Origin: Bacteroidetes bacterium B1(2017)
GTDB lineage: Bacteria > Bacteroidota > Bacteroidia > UKL13-3
Assembly (NCBI GenBank): GCA_002256395.1
Contig: NKJG01000005.1
Coordinates: forward strand, 62,001 to 126,000
Length of the DNA: 64,000 nucleotides
Reading direction: 5' to 3'
This document shows, piece after piece, positions 7,566-16,027 of the stretch. The position numbers and the translations under genes were made by a program. The stretch's first letter is position 1, and each line of letters starts with the position of its first letter. The notes under the pieces were generated by a model. The model worked only from the letters and a program-made list of their open reading frames with translations. It was not told the DNA's origin and made no database searches.

Positions 7566-8693
7566 ATGAAAAAACACCTCTCGAAGCTTTTAGGATGCCT
7601 AAGTTTGGCTTTAATATTAGTAAGCGCCTGCTCAAGCAAAAAAGAAGAAATAAAAAAAGGCTTCACTATTACAGGAAAAATTTCGCATGCTAATGACATT
7701 AAAGGAATTAGCATCGAAGAATTAACACCTAGCGGATTAAGTTATTTAGATAGCACGAAATTAGATGCTGCAGGTAACTTTACCCTAACTGGCGAAATTA
7801 GTGAGAAGCTGTTTTGTGTTCTGCGCTTTACCAAAGGCGATATAGTGCTGGTAGTAGATACCAATAGCAATTTGAACCTAAACCTAGATGCGGATGATAT
7901 GACTACCTACACAGTAGAAAACTCAAAAGAAAATGAGGAGCTAAAGCAATTGTATTTATTAAATGATAGCTACCTAAAAAAATCAAATGAGTTGAGCACT
8001 AGGTTCAGCAATAACATACTAATACCTGAAGCTAAAGCTAAAGAATTGCTATTGCTAGCCTTTGATAGCTTGCAAGCCGCTCACCAATTAGCCATTAAAA
8101 CGTATGTAGGTTCGCTAACAAATTCTATGGTACCTTATTTTGCTAGCTCATTTTTATTGCCTACCCCTGATGTAGATTTTCTAGAAGCATTGGATAATAC
8201 CTTGTATCCTAAATTTTCGCACTCTAAATATGCCATTCAATTGCACCAAAAGGTTGCCGACTTAAAGAAAATAGGAATTGGTTCTGTGGCACCAGATATT
8301 GTGTTAAATGATCCTTTTGGCAAAACAGTTTCCTTATCTGGACTTAGAGGAAAAATTGTATTGGTAGATTTTTGGGCAAGTTGGTGTGGCCCCTGCAGAG
8401 AGGAAAACCCAAATAATGTAATTCTTTATAATAAATATAAAACAGCTGGCTTCGATATTTTTGGAGTAAGTTTGGATGAAGATAGAGAAGCATGGATTGA
8501 AGCCATTAATAAAGACAAATTGCTTTGGAGTCATGGTTCGGATCTTCAAAAATGGAACTCGCCATTGGTTGCTTTATATAATTTGGAGGAAATTCCGTTT
8601 ACTGTTTTGGTTGACAAAGAAGGTAAAATTTTGGCACGAGGTTTAAAGGGAAAAGAGTTGGAAGCCAAATTAAAAGAGGTGTTTGGCTTTTAA
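7566..8693 (+). CDS. TlpA/ResA-like thioredoxin lipoprotein with DUF4369 domain
   Basis: The 375-residue protein has a lipoprotein signal (ALILVSAC), a DUF4369-like N-terminal domain (residues about 30-130, GFTITGKISHANDIKGISIEEL) and a C-terminal thioredoxin-fold domain starting at about residue 238 (VAPDIVLNDPFGKTVSLSGLRGK). The redox motif is W-C-G-P-C with cysteines at residues 274 and 277. It probably reduces or exchanges disulphides of periplasmic proteins while anchored in a membrane. The gene starts 21 bp after gatB and may be read with it. Confidence 0.9.
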   Translation: MKKHLSKLLGCLSLALILVSACSSKKEEIKKGFTITGKISHANDIKGISIEELTPSGLSYLDSTKLDAAGNFTLTGEISEKLFCVLRFTKGDIVLVVDTNSNLNLNLDADDMTTYTVENSKENEELKQLYLLNDSYLKKSNELSTRFSNNILIPEAKAKELLLLAFDSLQAAHQLAIKTYVGSLTNSMVPYFASSFLLPTPDVDFLEALDNTLYPKFSHSKYAIQLHQKVADLKKIGIGSVAPDIVLNDPFGKTVSLSGLRGKIVLVDFWASWCGPCREENPNNVILYNKYKTAGFDIFGVSLDEDREAWIEAINKDKLLWSHGSDLQKWNSPLVALYNLEEIPFTVLVDKEGKILARGLKGKELEAKLKEVFGF

Positions 8694-8775
8694 ATAAAGG
8701 GGCTTAACCTTTTGATAACATTAACTTAACACTGCAATAAGGTAGGCAGAGGAATATTACATAAAATTTAACACC

Positions 8776-9453
8776 ATGGAAAGTAACGGTAAAATTCTTG
8801 TAGTAGACGATGAGGCAGATATTATTGAGTTTATTTCGTATAATTTAAAGAAAGAAGGTTACGACGTTTATACGGCAACAAATGGAAAAGAAGCCCTGCC
8901 AATTGCCAAAAAAGTTAAGCCCGATTTAATCCTATTGGATGTAATGATGCCCATAATGGATGGCATTGAAACATGTAAGCAAATTAAGGCAGATCCAGAT
9001 TTTGCAAAAACCTATGTGGTATTCTTAACTGCTAGAGCCGAAGAATACTCGGAAATAGAAGGATTTAATGCTGGAGCCGACGATTATATAGCCAAGCCAA
9101 TTAAACCAAAAGTATTATTAAGTAGATTAAACGCCATACTTAGAAGGAAGGTAAAAGAAATCGTTTCGCCCTCTATTAGGGTAAAGGATTTGTTTATTGA
9201 TAGAGAAACCTTTTTGATACACAGAGGAGAGCAAAAAATACAACTGGCTAGAAAAGAATTTGAACTCTTGTTTTTATTAGCATCAAAGCCTGGTAAAGTA
9301 TTTACCCGCGAGTATATTTTAGAAAAAGTATGGGGCGAAGAAGTATTGGTAGTGGACCGAACCATTGATGTACACATCAGAAAAATTAGAGAAAAATTAG
9401 GCGATGAATATATAGGCACTGTAAAAGGTGTTGGATACAAATTTGAAATATGA
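8776..9453 (+). CDS. PhoB-like response regulator (OmpR/PhoB family)
   Basis: The protein has 225 residues. A receiver domain (residues 1-120) shows the acidic pair in VVDDEAD, the phospho-acceptor Asp55 in DLILLDVMMP, Thr in FLTARAEE and Lys in DYIAKPIKP. A winged-helix DNA-binding domain (about 130-225) ends in the usual VDVHIRKIREKLG...TVKGVGYKFEI-type region (here VDRTIDVHIRKIREKLG). The TGA stop overlaps the ATG of the kinase gene by four bases, so the two are co-translated. The kinase is its partner; the stimulus is not evident, though phosphate limitation is the classical one for this pair. Confidence 0.93.
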   Translation: MESNGKILVVDDEADIIEFISYNLKKEGYDVYTATNGKEALPIAKKVKPDLILLDVMMPIMDGIETCKQIKADPDFAKTYVVFLTARAEEYSEIEGFNAGADDYIAKPIKPKVLLSRLNAILRRKVKEIVSPSIRVKDLFIDRETFLIHRGEQKIQLARKEFELLFLLASKPGKVFTREYILEKVWGEEVLVVDRTIDVHIRKIREKLGDEYIGTVKGVGYKFEI

Positions 9454-10487
9454 TTAGAAACCCTAAACCTACCAGCTTAGCTCTATTTATTTCGTTATTA
9501 CTATCTGTTATACTGGGTACGGTTACCTTTTTTATAGAAGATTCGCATATACTTAGTGCTGTTATTATTTTTACCCTAAGCTTTGGTCTCTCTTTTTTCT
9601 TATTCTTTTACACGCTTGAGTTTTTTATTTACCGCAAAATAAAACTCATTTATAAAACCATTCATAGCCTTAAAACTCAGCGCTACGATGCGGTGATAAG
9701 CAATTTTAATTGGGACAAAGACCCCATTTATGAAATGAACAAGGAGGTTATTAAGTGGGCAAGGGATAACAAATTTGAAATTGAGCAACTTAAAAAACTA
9801 GCCGATTTTAGGAAAGAGTTTTTGGGCAACGTATCTCATGAATTAAAGACTCCTATTTTTAATATTCAAGGGTATATACACACCTTAATTGATGGGGCTA
9901 TTGATGATCCAAATGTAAATGGCCGTTTTTTGGAAAAAGCTGCAAAAAGTGCGGATAGATTGAGCGATTTAGTGGCCGATTTATTAGCCATTTCGCAATT
10001 AGAAAGCGGAGAGCTGACCATGGAATTGGAACGCTTTGATATTGCTTCCTTAATACGCGATGTATATGAACAATTAGGAAACTCTAAAGTTCAATTATTA
10101 ATTAAAGAAGGTTGTAATGGCCCCTTTTATGTATTTGCAGATAGGTATAGAATACGCCAAGTCCTAGTTAATCTTATTTCGAACAGTGTTAAATACGGTA
10201 AACAAAACGGCACCACCACCGCAGGAATTTATGATATGGATGAAAATCTATTGATTGAAATTGCAGATAATGGTCAGGGTATTGCCCAAGAACATTTGGC
10301 CAGAATATTTGAACGTTTTTATAGAATTGATAAAAGTAGAAGCAGAGAAGGCCAAGATGGTGGAACAGGATTAGGCTTAGCAATTGTTAAACATATTATT
10401 GAAGCACACAGGCAAACCATTAATGTAAGAAGTGCTATTGATATTGGCACTACCTTTGGGTTCACCCTTAAAAAAGCAGATAGCTAA
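9450..10487 (+). CDS. PhoR-like sensor histidine kinase
   Basis: This 345-residue membrane kinase has two N-terminal transmembrane helices (about residues 8-30 and 34-57) with almost no periplasmic loop, a linker, a HisKA domain with phospho-acceptor His130 in NVSHELKTP, and a HATPase domain with N box (LVNLISNSVKYG), G1 (DNGQGIA) and G2 (GGTGLGLAIVKHI). The very short external region suggests it senses within the membrane or through partners, as PhoR does. It overlaps the response-regulator gene by four bases. Confidence 0.93.
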   Translation: MIRNPKPTSLALFISLLLSVILGTVTFFIEDSHILSAVIIFTLSFGLSFFLFFYTLEFFIYRKIKLIYKTIHSLKTQRYDAVISNFNWDKDPIYEMNKEVIKWARDNKFEIEQLKKLADFRKEFLGNVSHELKTPIFNIQGYIHTLIDGAIDDPNVNGRFLEKAAKSADRLSDLVADLLAISQLESGELTMELERFDIASLIRDVYEQLGNSKVQLLIKEGCNGPFYVFADRYRIRQVLVNLISNSVKYGKQNGTTTAGIYDMDENLLIEIADNGQGIAQEHLARIFERFYRIDKSRSREGQDGGTGLGLAIVKHIIEAHRQTINVRSAIDIGTTFGFTLKKADS

Positions 10488-10615
10488 GGTCGGAAACGGC
10501 TATTTTGGGAAAATATTACCCACAATTCCAAAAATTATCGCGCCTATTCAATAAAAATATTGGCAGTGTGCTCAAAAAAGATATATTTGCCTACGACCTA
10601 AAAAATTTTACACTA

Positions 10616-11002
10616 ATGGTTAAGAGTACTAAGAAAAAGATCCGCATGGAGTTTGAAATAAAAGCATCGCCTTCTATGCTTTTTAATTATATCAGCTCAC
10701 CATCGGGTTTATCGCAATGGTTTTGCAACGACGTAGACATTTATAATAATTTCTATAAGTTTAAATGGGATGGCGATGAAAACATTGCCGAATTATTAAA
10801 AAAGACTCCTTTAAAGGGAGTTAAGTTCCGTTGGAAAGACACTCACCCAGATGAGTTTTTTGAATTTGAAATTCAACAAGATGAGTTAACCGATGATGTT
10901 GCCCTTGTGGTTACAGATTACGTAGAGCCAATTGACGAAAAGAATGCCATTTTACTTTGGGAAAACCAAGTACATGAATTAAGAACATTACTAGGCGGAT
11001 AA
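10616..11002 (+). CDS. START/SRPBCC-like domain protein
   Basis: The start at 10616 is preferred because it gives the 128-residue length usual for this Bacteroidota family and begins just before the conserved KIRMEFEIKASPSMLFNYISSPSGLSQWFCNDV. An in-frame TTG at 10505 would add 37 residues of unlike composition. The sequence fits the AHSA1/SRPBCC helix-grip fold, which binds hydrophobic ligands or partner proteins in a central cavity. It follows the kinase gene on the same strand. Its stop codon lies inside the 3' end of the convergent gene, overlapping it by 12 bp. Confidence 0.75.
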   Translation: MVKSTKKKIRMEFEIKASPSMLFNYISSPSGLSQWFCNDVDIYNNFYKFKWDGDENIAELLKKTPLKGVKFRWKDTHPDEFFEFEIQQDELTDDVALVVTDYVEPIDEKNAILLWENQVHELRTLLGG

Positions 11003-11560
11003 TACCACTTCTATAAACTTTTTATAAAACCCGATTGCCTCTTCAAAAAGGTTTTCGGGTTTTTTTGTGCCCGATACCCAAACAAATTTCAACATATCTT
11101 GCTTCAACACCTGTACTTTTTGTGCCTCACTTAATTTGGCTATAGCTACAAATTCGCTCGCTTCAAAATTGTTTTCCCAAAGGTTGTCTCCCACGTAAAT
11201 TAAGGTTTGGTCCTCGCAAATTTCTACTAGTTTTTCGCACAAATCAGGTCTGTCCTTGGTTCGAACCAACACTTGAAAGGAGGCTGCATGCCCCCACCAG
11301 AAAAGGGTTCTAAAGAGGAAGGGGAAATTATTTCCAGAAATTTTAGGATAATCTAGCACCATATAAGGTAGGTTCAGAAAGTTTTCTCCTGAACTTATTT
11401 TAGAACCGAAACCAGGCAAAAGCAGCTCTAAATCTTGGCCCAAAGACGCTAGTTGTGCCTTTATTTTAAGGGTGGCATTTTTTTTGAGTAAAGGGTACCA
11501 CGTGTCTGTAATTAAATTGAATTCGTCATTATTCAATTTATTTGCCCATTTTTGTTCCAT
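10991..11560 (-). CDS. Conserved hypothetical protein
   Basis: The ATG at 11560 is chosen; a TTG at 11578 adds six residues. The 189-residue soluble protein has a distinctive core (LPYMVLDYPKISGNNFPFLFRTLFWWGHAASFQVLVRT, around residues 65-105) that I recall from uncharacterised Bacteroidota proteins. There is no signal peptide or clear catalytic motif. It is divergent from lptG, with only 20 bp between the start codons, and convergent with the START-domain gene, which it overlaps. Confidence 0.6.
   Translation of the reverse strand: MEQKWANKLNNDEFNLITDTWYPLLKKNATLKIKAQLASLGQDLELLLPGFGSKISSGENFLNLPYMVLDYPKISGNNFPFLFRTLFWWGHAASFQVLVRTKDRPDLCEKLVEICEDQTLIYVGDNLWENNFEASEFVAIAKLSEAQKVQVLKQDMLKFVWVSGTKKPENLFEEAIGFYKKFIEVVLSA
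11026..11066 (+). terminator. Intrinsic terminator inside the opposing gene
   Basis: AAAACCCGA at 11026-11034 pairs with TCGGGTTTT at 11055-11063, and the right arm runs into a tract of seven T. It is placed to end the + strand two-component/START operon, 24 bp after its last stop codon. It lies within the coding region of the minus-strand gene, where it encodes part of the C-terminus (KKPENLFEEAIGF). Confidence 0.7.
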
Positions 11561-11580
11561 TCTGTCAAATATAATCAAGC

Positions 11581-13041
11581 GTGAAGAAGTTTTATCTATT
11601 CATTATAAAGAGTTATCTTAAAGCATTTCTACCAACCTTTATCATAGTTATGATGATTTTGCTGATGCAAGTTATCTGGCTCTATGTAGATGAACTCATT
11701 GGCAAAGGATTAGATTGGTTAATTATTGGCGAATTATTATTCTACTTCTCGGCTAGTTTAATACCGCAGGCCTTACCCCTATCTGTACTCTTGGCAAGTA
11801 TTATGACCTTTGGTAACCTAGGCGAAAGTTATGAATTGGTTGCCGCCAAAGCCTCTGGTATTTCTATTTGGCGTATGTTTAGGCCCATGTTTATGGTTAT
11901 GATGGTGGTGGCTACCTTTGGATTCTTCGTATCCAATGTATTGATCCCTCAGGCCAATTTAAAAAAGGGGTCCTTGCTTTACGATGTTCGTCAGCAAAAA
12001 CCCTCCCTGGCCATTAAACCCGGCGTATTTAGTCAAGATATACCAGGCATTACCCTACGAGTTGGAAAAAAAGACAGGGTTACCCAAGAACTACAAGAAA
12101 TAATTATTTACGACCAAAGAGAAAGTCAGATACACCCCGTAATAATTTATGCTAAACGCGGCACCATGACCATGAGTCCCGATAAGCGCTATTTGTTTTT
12201 AACATTGTTTGAAGGCGGACGATACGAAGAGTTGGAAAAGGTTAAGGGGTATTATTATTCGCAACAACATTCAACCATGACATTTAACCAAGAGCGCATT
12301 GCTTTTGATATGAATAGTTTTAAGTTTAACCGAACCGACGAGAGCTTATTTAAACATCATTGGGAAATGCTAAACGTTTTAGAATTAAGTGCGGCTAGCG
12401 ATTCGCTAGAGGGTGTGGCAGAGAACAAATACAAAGAGTTAAAAGGTTTTATTCAACCATATTATTATTTTTCTAAAGCCAGAGGCGATAGTTCTCAACT
12501 AGTGGCCGATTCGAACAAGATTTTAGTAAAGACCCGTGAGGCAGATATTACCAGTCATTTTCATGATGTATCAAGCCAAACAATTTACGCCAACGCCTTA
12601 AACTCGGCACGCAGCGCTATGAATATTGTTGAGTATAGTATTGGAGAATATAAAGAACTTACAAAACTTAGAACAAGACATACTATTGAATGGCATAGAA
12701 AGTTTATTTTATCTGTTGCTTGTATTGTGATGTTCTTTATAGGTGCACCATTAGGGTCAATCATTCGTAAAGGAGGCTTTGGTTTGCCAATTGTGGTTTC
12801 GGTATTATTATATGTTAGTTACCACATTGTATCGCTCTCGGGGGAGAAGGCTGCAAAAACAGAGGCATGGTCGCCCGGGCAAGGTATGTGGTTAGGCATA
12901 TTTGTATTTATACCCTTAGGATTTTTTATAACCTATCAAGCAGCCACCGATTCGGCACTATTTGATAAGATTATCTTTAGCAAAATTTCGAAACGATTTA
13001 AGAAACTATTTTCTAAGAAAAGCCATACACCACAAACCTAA
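11581..13041 (+). CDS. lptG: LptF/LptG-family lipopolysaccharide export permease
   Basis: This 486-residue protein starts at a GTG. It has the YjgP/YjgQ layout: N-terminal transmembrane helices (about residues 7-130, with IPQALPLSVLLASIMTFGNLGESYELVAAKASGIS as the family signature), a large periplasmic beta-jellyroll-like region in the middle, and C-terminal helices (IEWHRKFILSVACIVMFFIGAPLGSIIRKGGFGLP). These permeases take LPS from the inner membrane and pass it to the LptA bridge. It is longer than the proteobacterial protein because of an insert in the periplasmic part, a common feature in this phylum. Whether it is F or G type cannot be settled here. Confidence 0.88.
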   Translation: MKKFYLFIIKSYLKAFLPTFIIVMMILLMQVIWLYVDELIGKGLDWLIIGELLFYFSASLIPQALPLSVLLASIMTFGNLGESYELVAAKASGISIWRMFRPMFMVMMVVATFGFFVSNVLIPQANLKKGSLLYDVRQQKPSLAIKPGVFSQDIPGITLRVGKKDRVTQELQEIIIYDQRESQIHPVIIYAKRGTMTMSPDKRYLFLTLFEGGRYEELEKVKGYYYSQQHSTMTFNQERIAFDMNSFKFNRTDESLFKHHWEMLNVLELSAASDSLEGVAENKYKELKGFIQPYYYFSKARGDSSQLVADSNKILVKTREADITSHFHDVSSQTIYANALNSARSAMNIVEYSIGEYKELTKLRTRHTIEWHRKFILSVACIVMFFIGAPLGSIIRKGGFGLPIVVSVLLYVSYHIVSLSGEKAAKTEAWSPGQGMWLGIFVFIPLGFFITYQAATDSALFDKIIFSKISKRFKKLFSKKSHTPQT

Positions 13042-13059
13042 GGTAAGTGTGTAAAAAAT

Positions 13060-13067
13060 TATCTTTG
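13060..13067 (+). promoter_or_regulatory. -7 box (TATCTTTG)
   Basis: A perfect TAnnTTTG box ends 8 bp before the ATG at 13076, so transcription would start almost at the start codon and the message would be nearly leaderless. Confidence 0.6.
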
Positions 13068-13075
13068 CGAAGTAC

Positions 13076-13627
13076 ATGAACTGGATAGAACAACTAAAAA
13101 CTAAAATAGGTCGCCTAATCTTGCAACGCAATTTGCCTAAAGCAAAGCAGCAGGTGCATGCTATTCCGCATTTTAGCGATTTACATGAGGTTGGAATTAT
13201 ATATAATGCAAACTCAAAAGAAAACGAGGAGCAAATAAACCAAATAGCTCATTTTTTAAGGGAACAAGGTAAAAAGGTTTGGATGATGGGCTATGTAGAT
13301 GCCAAAACCTTACCAGCAAATAAAAAATTTCATATTAGCTCTGAGTATTTCTGGAAGGAAAAATTAAGCTTTTTTAATCTGCCTGAACCCAGTAAAATTG
13401 GCAACTTCATTACGCACAAATTTGATTTAGTTTTGAACCTATACCTAGAAAGTGAATTGCCTTTGCAGGCTTTAAGTACCTATTGCCAAAGTGCTTATTC
13501 TATGGGAGCGCAACTACCAAATGGATTAAGTTACAACGACAGTATTATTGATATTGGTTCAGACAAAAACATACAAAACCTAGCCGCCCAAATGGTACAT
13601 TATTTAAAAGTAATAAACCAGAAATAG
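13076..13627 (+). CDS. DUF6913-like conserved protein
   Basis: The 183-residue cytoplasmic protein belongs, by its overall look (short amphipathic N-terminus, then HEVGIIYNANSKENEEQINQIAHFLREQGKKVWMMGYVD, FDLVLNLYLESELPLQALS), to a small family of uncharacterised Bacteroidota proteins that I recall as DUF6913. The fold suggested is an alpha/beta domain. It sits between lptG and queE, five bases upstream of queE, so translation of the two is probably linked. Confidence 0.6.
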   Translation: MNWIEQLKTKIGRLILQRNLPKAKQQVHAIPHFSDLHEVGIIYNANSKENEEQINQIAHFLREQGKKVWMMGYVDAKTLPANKKFHISSEYFWKEKLSFFNLPEPSKIGNFITHKFDLVLNLYLESELPLQALSTYCQSAYSMGAQLPNGLSYNDSIIDIGSDKNIQNLAAQMVHYLKVINQK

Positions 13628-13631
13628 ATCC

Positions 13632-14237
13632 ATGGAAAAAATGCACTTACCTTTAATGGAACACTTTTATACGCTGCAAGGCGAAGGCTACCACACAGGC
13701 AGAGCTGCTTATTTCTTGCGCTTAGGAGGCTGTGATGTAGGCTGCGTTTGGTGTGATGTAAAAGAAAGTTGGGACGCCACTAAACATCCACAGGTTTCTA
13801 TTGAGAACATGAGTTTGTGGGCAAAAGAATCGGGTACACCCATGGTGGTAGTTACCGGTGGCGAGCCTTGTATGCATAACTTAGAAGCCTTAACAAAAAG
13901 TATAAAAGACCAAGGTCTTGAAACCAATATAGAAACCTCGGGCTCACACCCTTTAACAGGAACATGGGATTGGATTTGTGTTTCGCCAAAGAAATTTAAA
14001 GCGCCTTTGCCAGAAGTATTAAAACAAGCACACGAACTAAAGGTGGTGGTGTTTAATAAAAGTGATTTTGATTGGGCCCAAAAACATGCCGCCTTAGTTG
14101 GTTCGGCCTGCAAACTATACTTACAACCCGAGTGGGATGAGGCAAACAAAATGTTGCCGCAAATAATTGAATTTGTAAAGCAAAACCCCGCTTGGCGAAT
14201 TAGTTTACAAACCCATAAATTCTTACAAATACCTTAA
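13632..14237 (+). CDS. queE: 7-carboxy-7-deazaguanine synthase
   Basis: The 201-residue radical SAM enzyme converts 6-carboxy-tetrahydropterin to 7-carboxy-7-deazaguanine on the way to preQ0 and queuosine. The iron-sulphur site is C34-x3-C38-x2-C41 in GGCDVGCVWCD, the short QueE variant of the radical SAM motif, preceded by the substrate-binding FYTLQGEG. The SAM-binding GGEP motif is present (VTGGEPCM). Other queuosine genes are not in the window. The gene ends four bases from the convergent YkgJ-like gene. Confidence 0.95.
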   Translation: MEKMHLPLMEHFYTLQGEGYHTGRAAYFLRLGGCDVGCVWCDVKESWDATKHPQVSIENMSLWAKESGTPMVVVTGGEPCMHNLEALTKSIKDQGLETNIETSGSHPLTGTWDWICVSPKKFKAPLPEVLKQAHELKVVVFNKSDFDWAQKHAALVGSACKLYLQPEWDEANKMLPQIIEFVKQNPAWRISLQTHKFLQIP

Positions 14238-14241
14238 ATCT

Positions 14242-14733
14242 TTATTTTAGCTCTTGCTTTAATTGCTCTACTATTTTGGCAACCGCTGGGCAAATTAAAC
14301 TATTTAAATAGGTAATTTTAAGCTTTTGAAATTGATCGCGTTGTTGAGTGTGAGGATATTCTCTACAAGCATTTGGGCGGGCTTGGTATACACTACAATA
14401 ATGGTCTGAACCCAAGAATGGACAAGGCATTTGGGTAAATACATAATCGCCATCTTCATCTGTTTTAAGATAGGTTTCGGCAAAAATGGAGGGGCGTAAT
14501 TTTAATTCCTTAGCTAATCTATCTACATCTTTATTAAGCAAAAGCGGACCTGTAGATTTGCAGCAATTAGCGCAGAGCAAACAATCTATTTGCTCAAAAG
14601 CCTGCTCATGTAAATCTTGAATAAGAGTATCTAAATGAGCAGGTTTTTGTTTCCGCAATTTTTCGAGAAACTTTTTATTTTCGGCCTTATTTTTAGTTGC
14701 CGTATTGAGGTATTTTTTATATTCAGCCTCCAT
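14242..14733 (-). CDS. YkgJ-family cysteine cluster protein
   Basis: This 163-residue protein carries the CxxCxxCC cluster of the YkgJ/zinc-iron chelating family (DCLLCANCCKSTGPLL, near residues 51-66) and the later cysteines in MPCPFLG, HYCSVYQARPNACREYPH. The eight cysteines probably bind zinc or iron-sulphur. It starts 8 bp downstream of ribBA on the same strand and is likely read from the same promoter. The function is not known. Confidence 0.85.
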   Translation of the reverse strand: MEAEYKKYLNTATKNKAENKKFLEKLRKQKPAHLDTLIQDLHEQAFEQIDCLLCANCCKSTGPLLLNKDVDRLAKELKLRPSIFAETYLKTDEDGDYVFTQMPCPFLGSDHYCSVYQARPNACREYPHTQQRDQFQKLKITYLNSLICPAVAKIVEQLKQELK

Positions 14734-14740
14734 GCAAAAC

Positions 14741-15952
14741 CTAGGCTTCTTTTTTTAATTCGTGGCCCATTTTCACACGCTTAGTTTCGAGGTACTTTTG
14801 GTTGTGAGGATTAGATTTTACACTTAATGGCACGTTTTCTACAATCTCTAAACCATACCCAATTAAGCCTGCGCGTTTGGTTGGATTATTGGTCATTAAG
14901 CGCATTTTTTGAACACCCATGCTGCGCAAAATTTGAGCACCAACACCATAATCGCGTTCATCCATTTTAAAGCCTAATTGTAAGTTAGCATCAACGGTAT
15001 CTACCCCTTGTTCTTGCAATTTATAGGCCCTTAATTTATTAACTAAACCAATGCCTCTACCCTCTTGGTTAATATACAAAACCATGCCCTTTCCTTCTTG
15101 CTCAATAAGCTCCATTGCTTTATGAAGTTGATCTCCACAATCGCAGCGCATCGAATGAAAAATATCGCCGGTTATGCAGCTAGAATGCACGCGAACAAGA
15201 ACAGGTTCCTCTTCTGTCCAAGTGCCTTTTTGCAATACCAAATGTTCTTCGCCTGTATCAATTTGTTTAAATGCGGTTAAGATAAAATTGCCATATTCGG
15301 TAGGCATATCCACCGAAATTAGTCGTTGAATTAAAGATTCTTTTTCGAGGCGGTAAGCAATTAAATCTTTAATGGTTACCAATTTCATATCAAACTTTTG
15401 GGCAATCTTAATTAAATCGGGCACACGAGCCATACTGCCATCTTCATTTAATATTTCCACAATACATCCAGCCGGTTCAAAACCTGCCAGACGAGCAAAA
15501 TCTATGGCTGCCTCGGTATGACCCGCTCTGCGTAAAACACCCTCAGGACGTGCTTTTAATGGAAAAATATGGCCTGGTTTACCAAAATCTTCTGGTTTGC
15601 TTGAAGGATCTATAAGAGCTTGAACCGTTTTAGAACGATCTTGGGCAGAAATACCAGTTGTACAACCTTTGCCTAACAAATCAACAGAAACGGTAAAAGG
15701 TGTTTCGTGGCTGGTAGTATTATGGCTTACCATTAAATCAAGCTGGAGTTCAGAACATCTGCTTTCGGTAAGTGGAGCACATATAAGGCCTCTGCCTTCG
15801 CGGGCCATAAAATTAATTACTTCTGGTGTTACATTGCGCGCAGCAGTTAAGAAATCGCCTTCGTTTTCACGATCCTCGTCATCCACAACGATAATCATTT
15901 TACCTAAACGAATATCCTCAATAGCTTCCTCAATGGTATTAAATTTAAACAT
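14741..15952 (-). CDS. ribBA: Bifunctional DHBP synthase / GTP cyclohydrolase II
   Basis: The 403-residue fusion makes both precursors of riboflavin. Residues 1-200 are the 3,4-dihydroxy-2-butanone 4-phosphate synthase ([30 protein letters not shown]). Residues 205-400 are GTP cyclohydrolase II with the zinc cysteines in [17 protein letters not shown], the catalytic loop GRGIG and NPTKRAGL. All these key residues are present in both halves. The 75-bp spacer upstream is too short and shows no FMN riboswitch. Confidence 0.96.
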   Translation of the reverse strand: MFKFNTIEEAIEDIRLGKMIIVVDDEDRENEGDFLTAARNVTPEVINFMAREGRGLICAPLTESRCSELQLDLMVSHNTTSHETPFTVSVDLLGKGCTTGISAQDRSKTVQALIDPSSKPEDFGKPGHIFPLKARPEGVLRRAGHTEAAIDFARLAGFEPAGCIVEILNEDGSMARVPDLIKIAQKFDMKLVTIKDLIAYRLEKESLIQRLISVDMPTEYGNFILTAFKQIDTGEEHLVLQKGTWTEEEPVLVRVHSSCITGDIFHSMRCDCGDQLHKAMELIEQEGKGMVLYINQEGRGIGLVNKLRAYKLQEQGVDTVDANLQLGFKMDERDYGVGAQILRSMGVQKMRLMTNNPTKRAGLIGYGLEIVENVPLSVKSNPHNQKYLETKRVKMGHELKKEA

Positions 15953-16027
15953 AACCTAAAATTGAGGTGCAAATATAATAGAAAACTTGGCATGGCATTA
16001 CTAGCTTAATGCGCTTAATTATAGAAA

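Noticed and set aside
15953-16027. FMN riboswitch upstream of ribBA
   Set aside because: The spacer is only 75 bp, AT-rich, and lacks the conserved aptamer elements.
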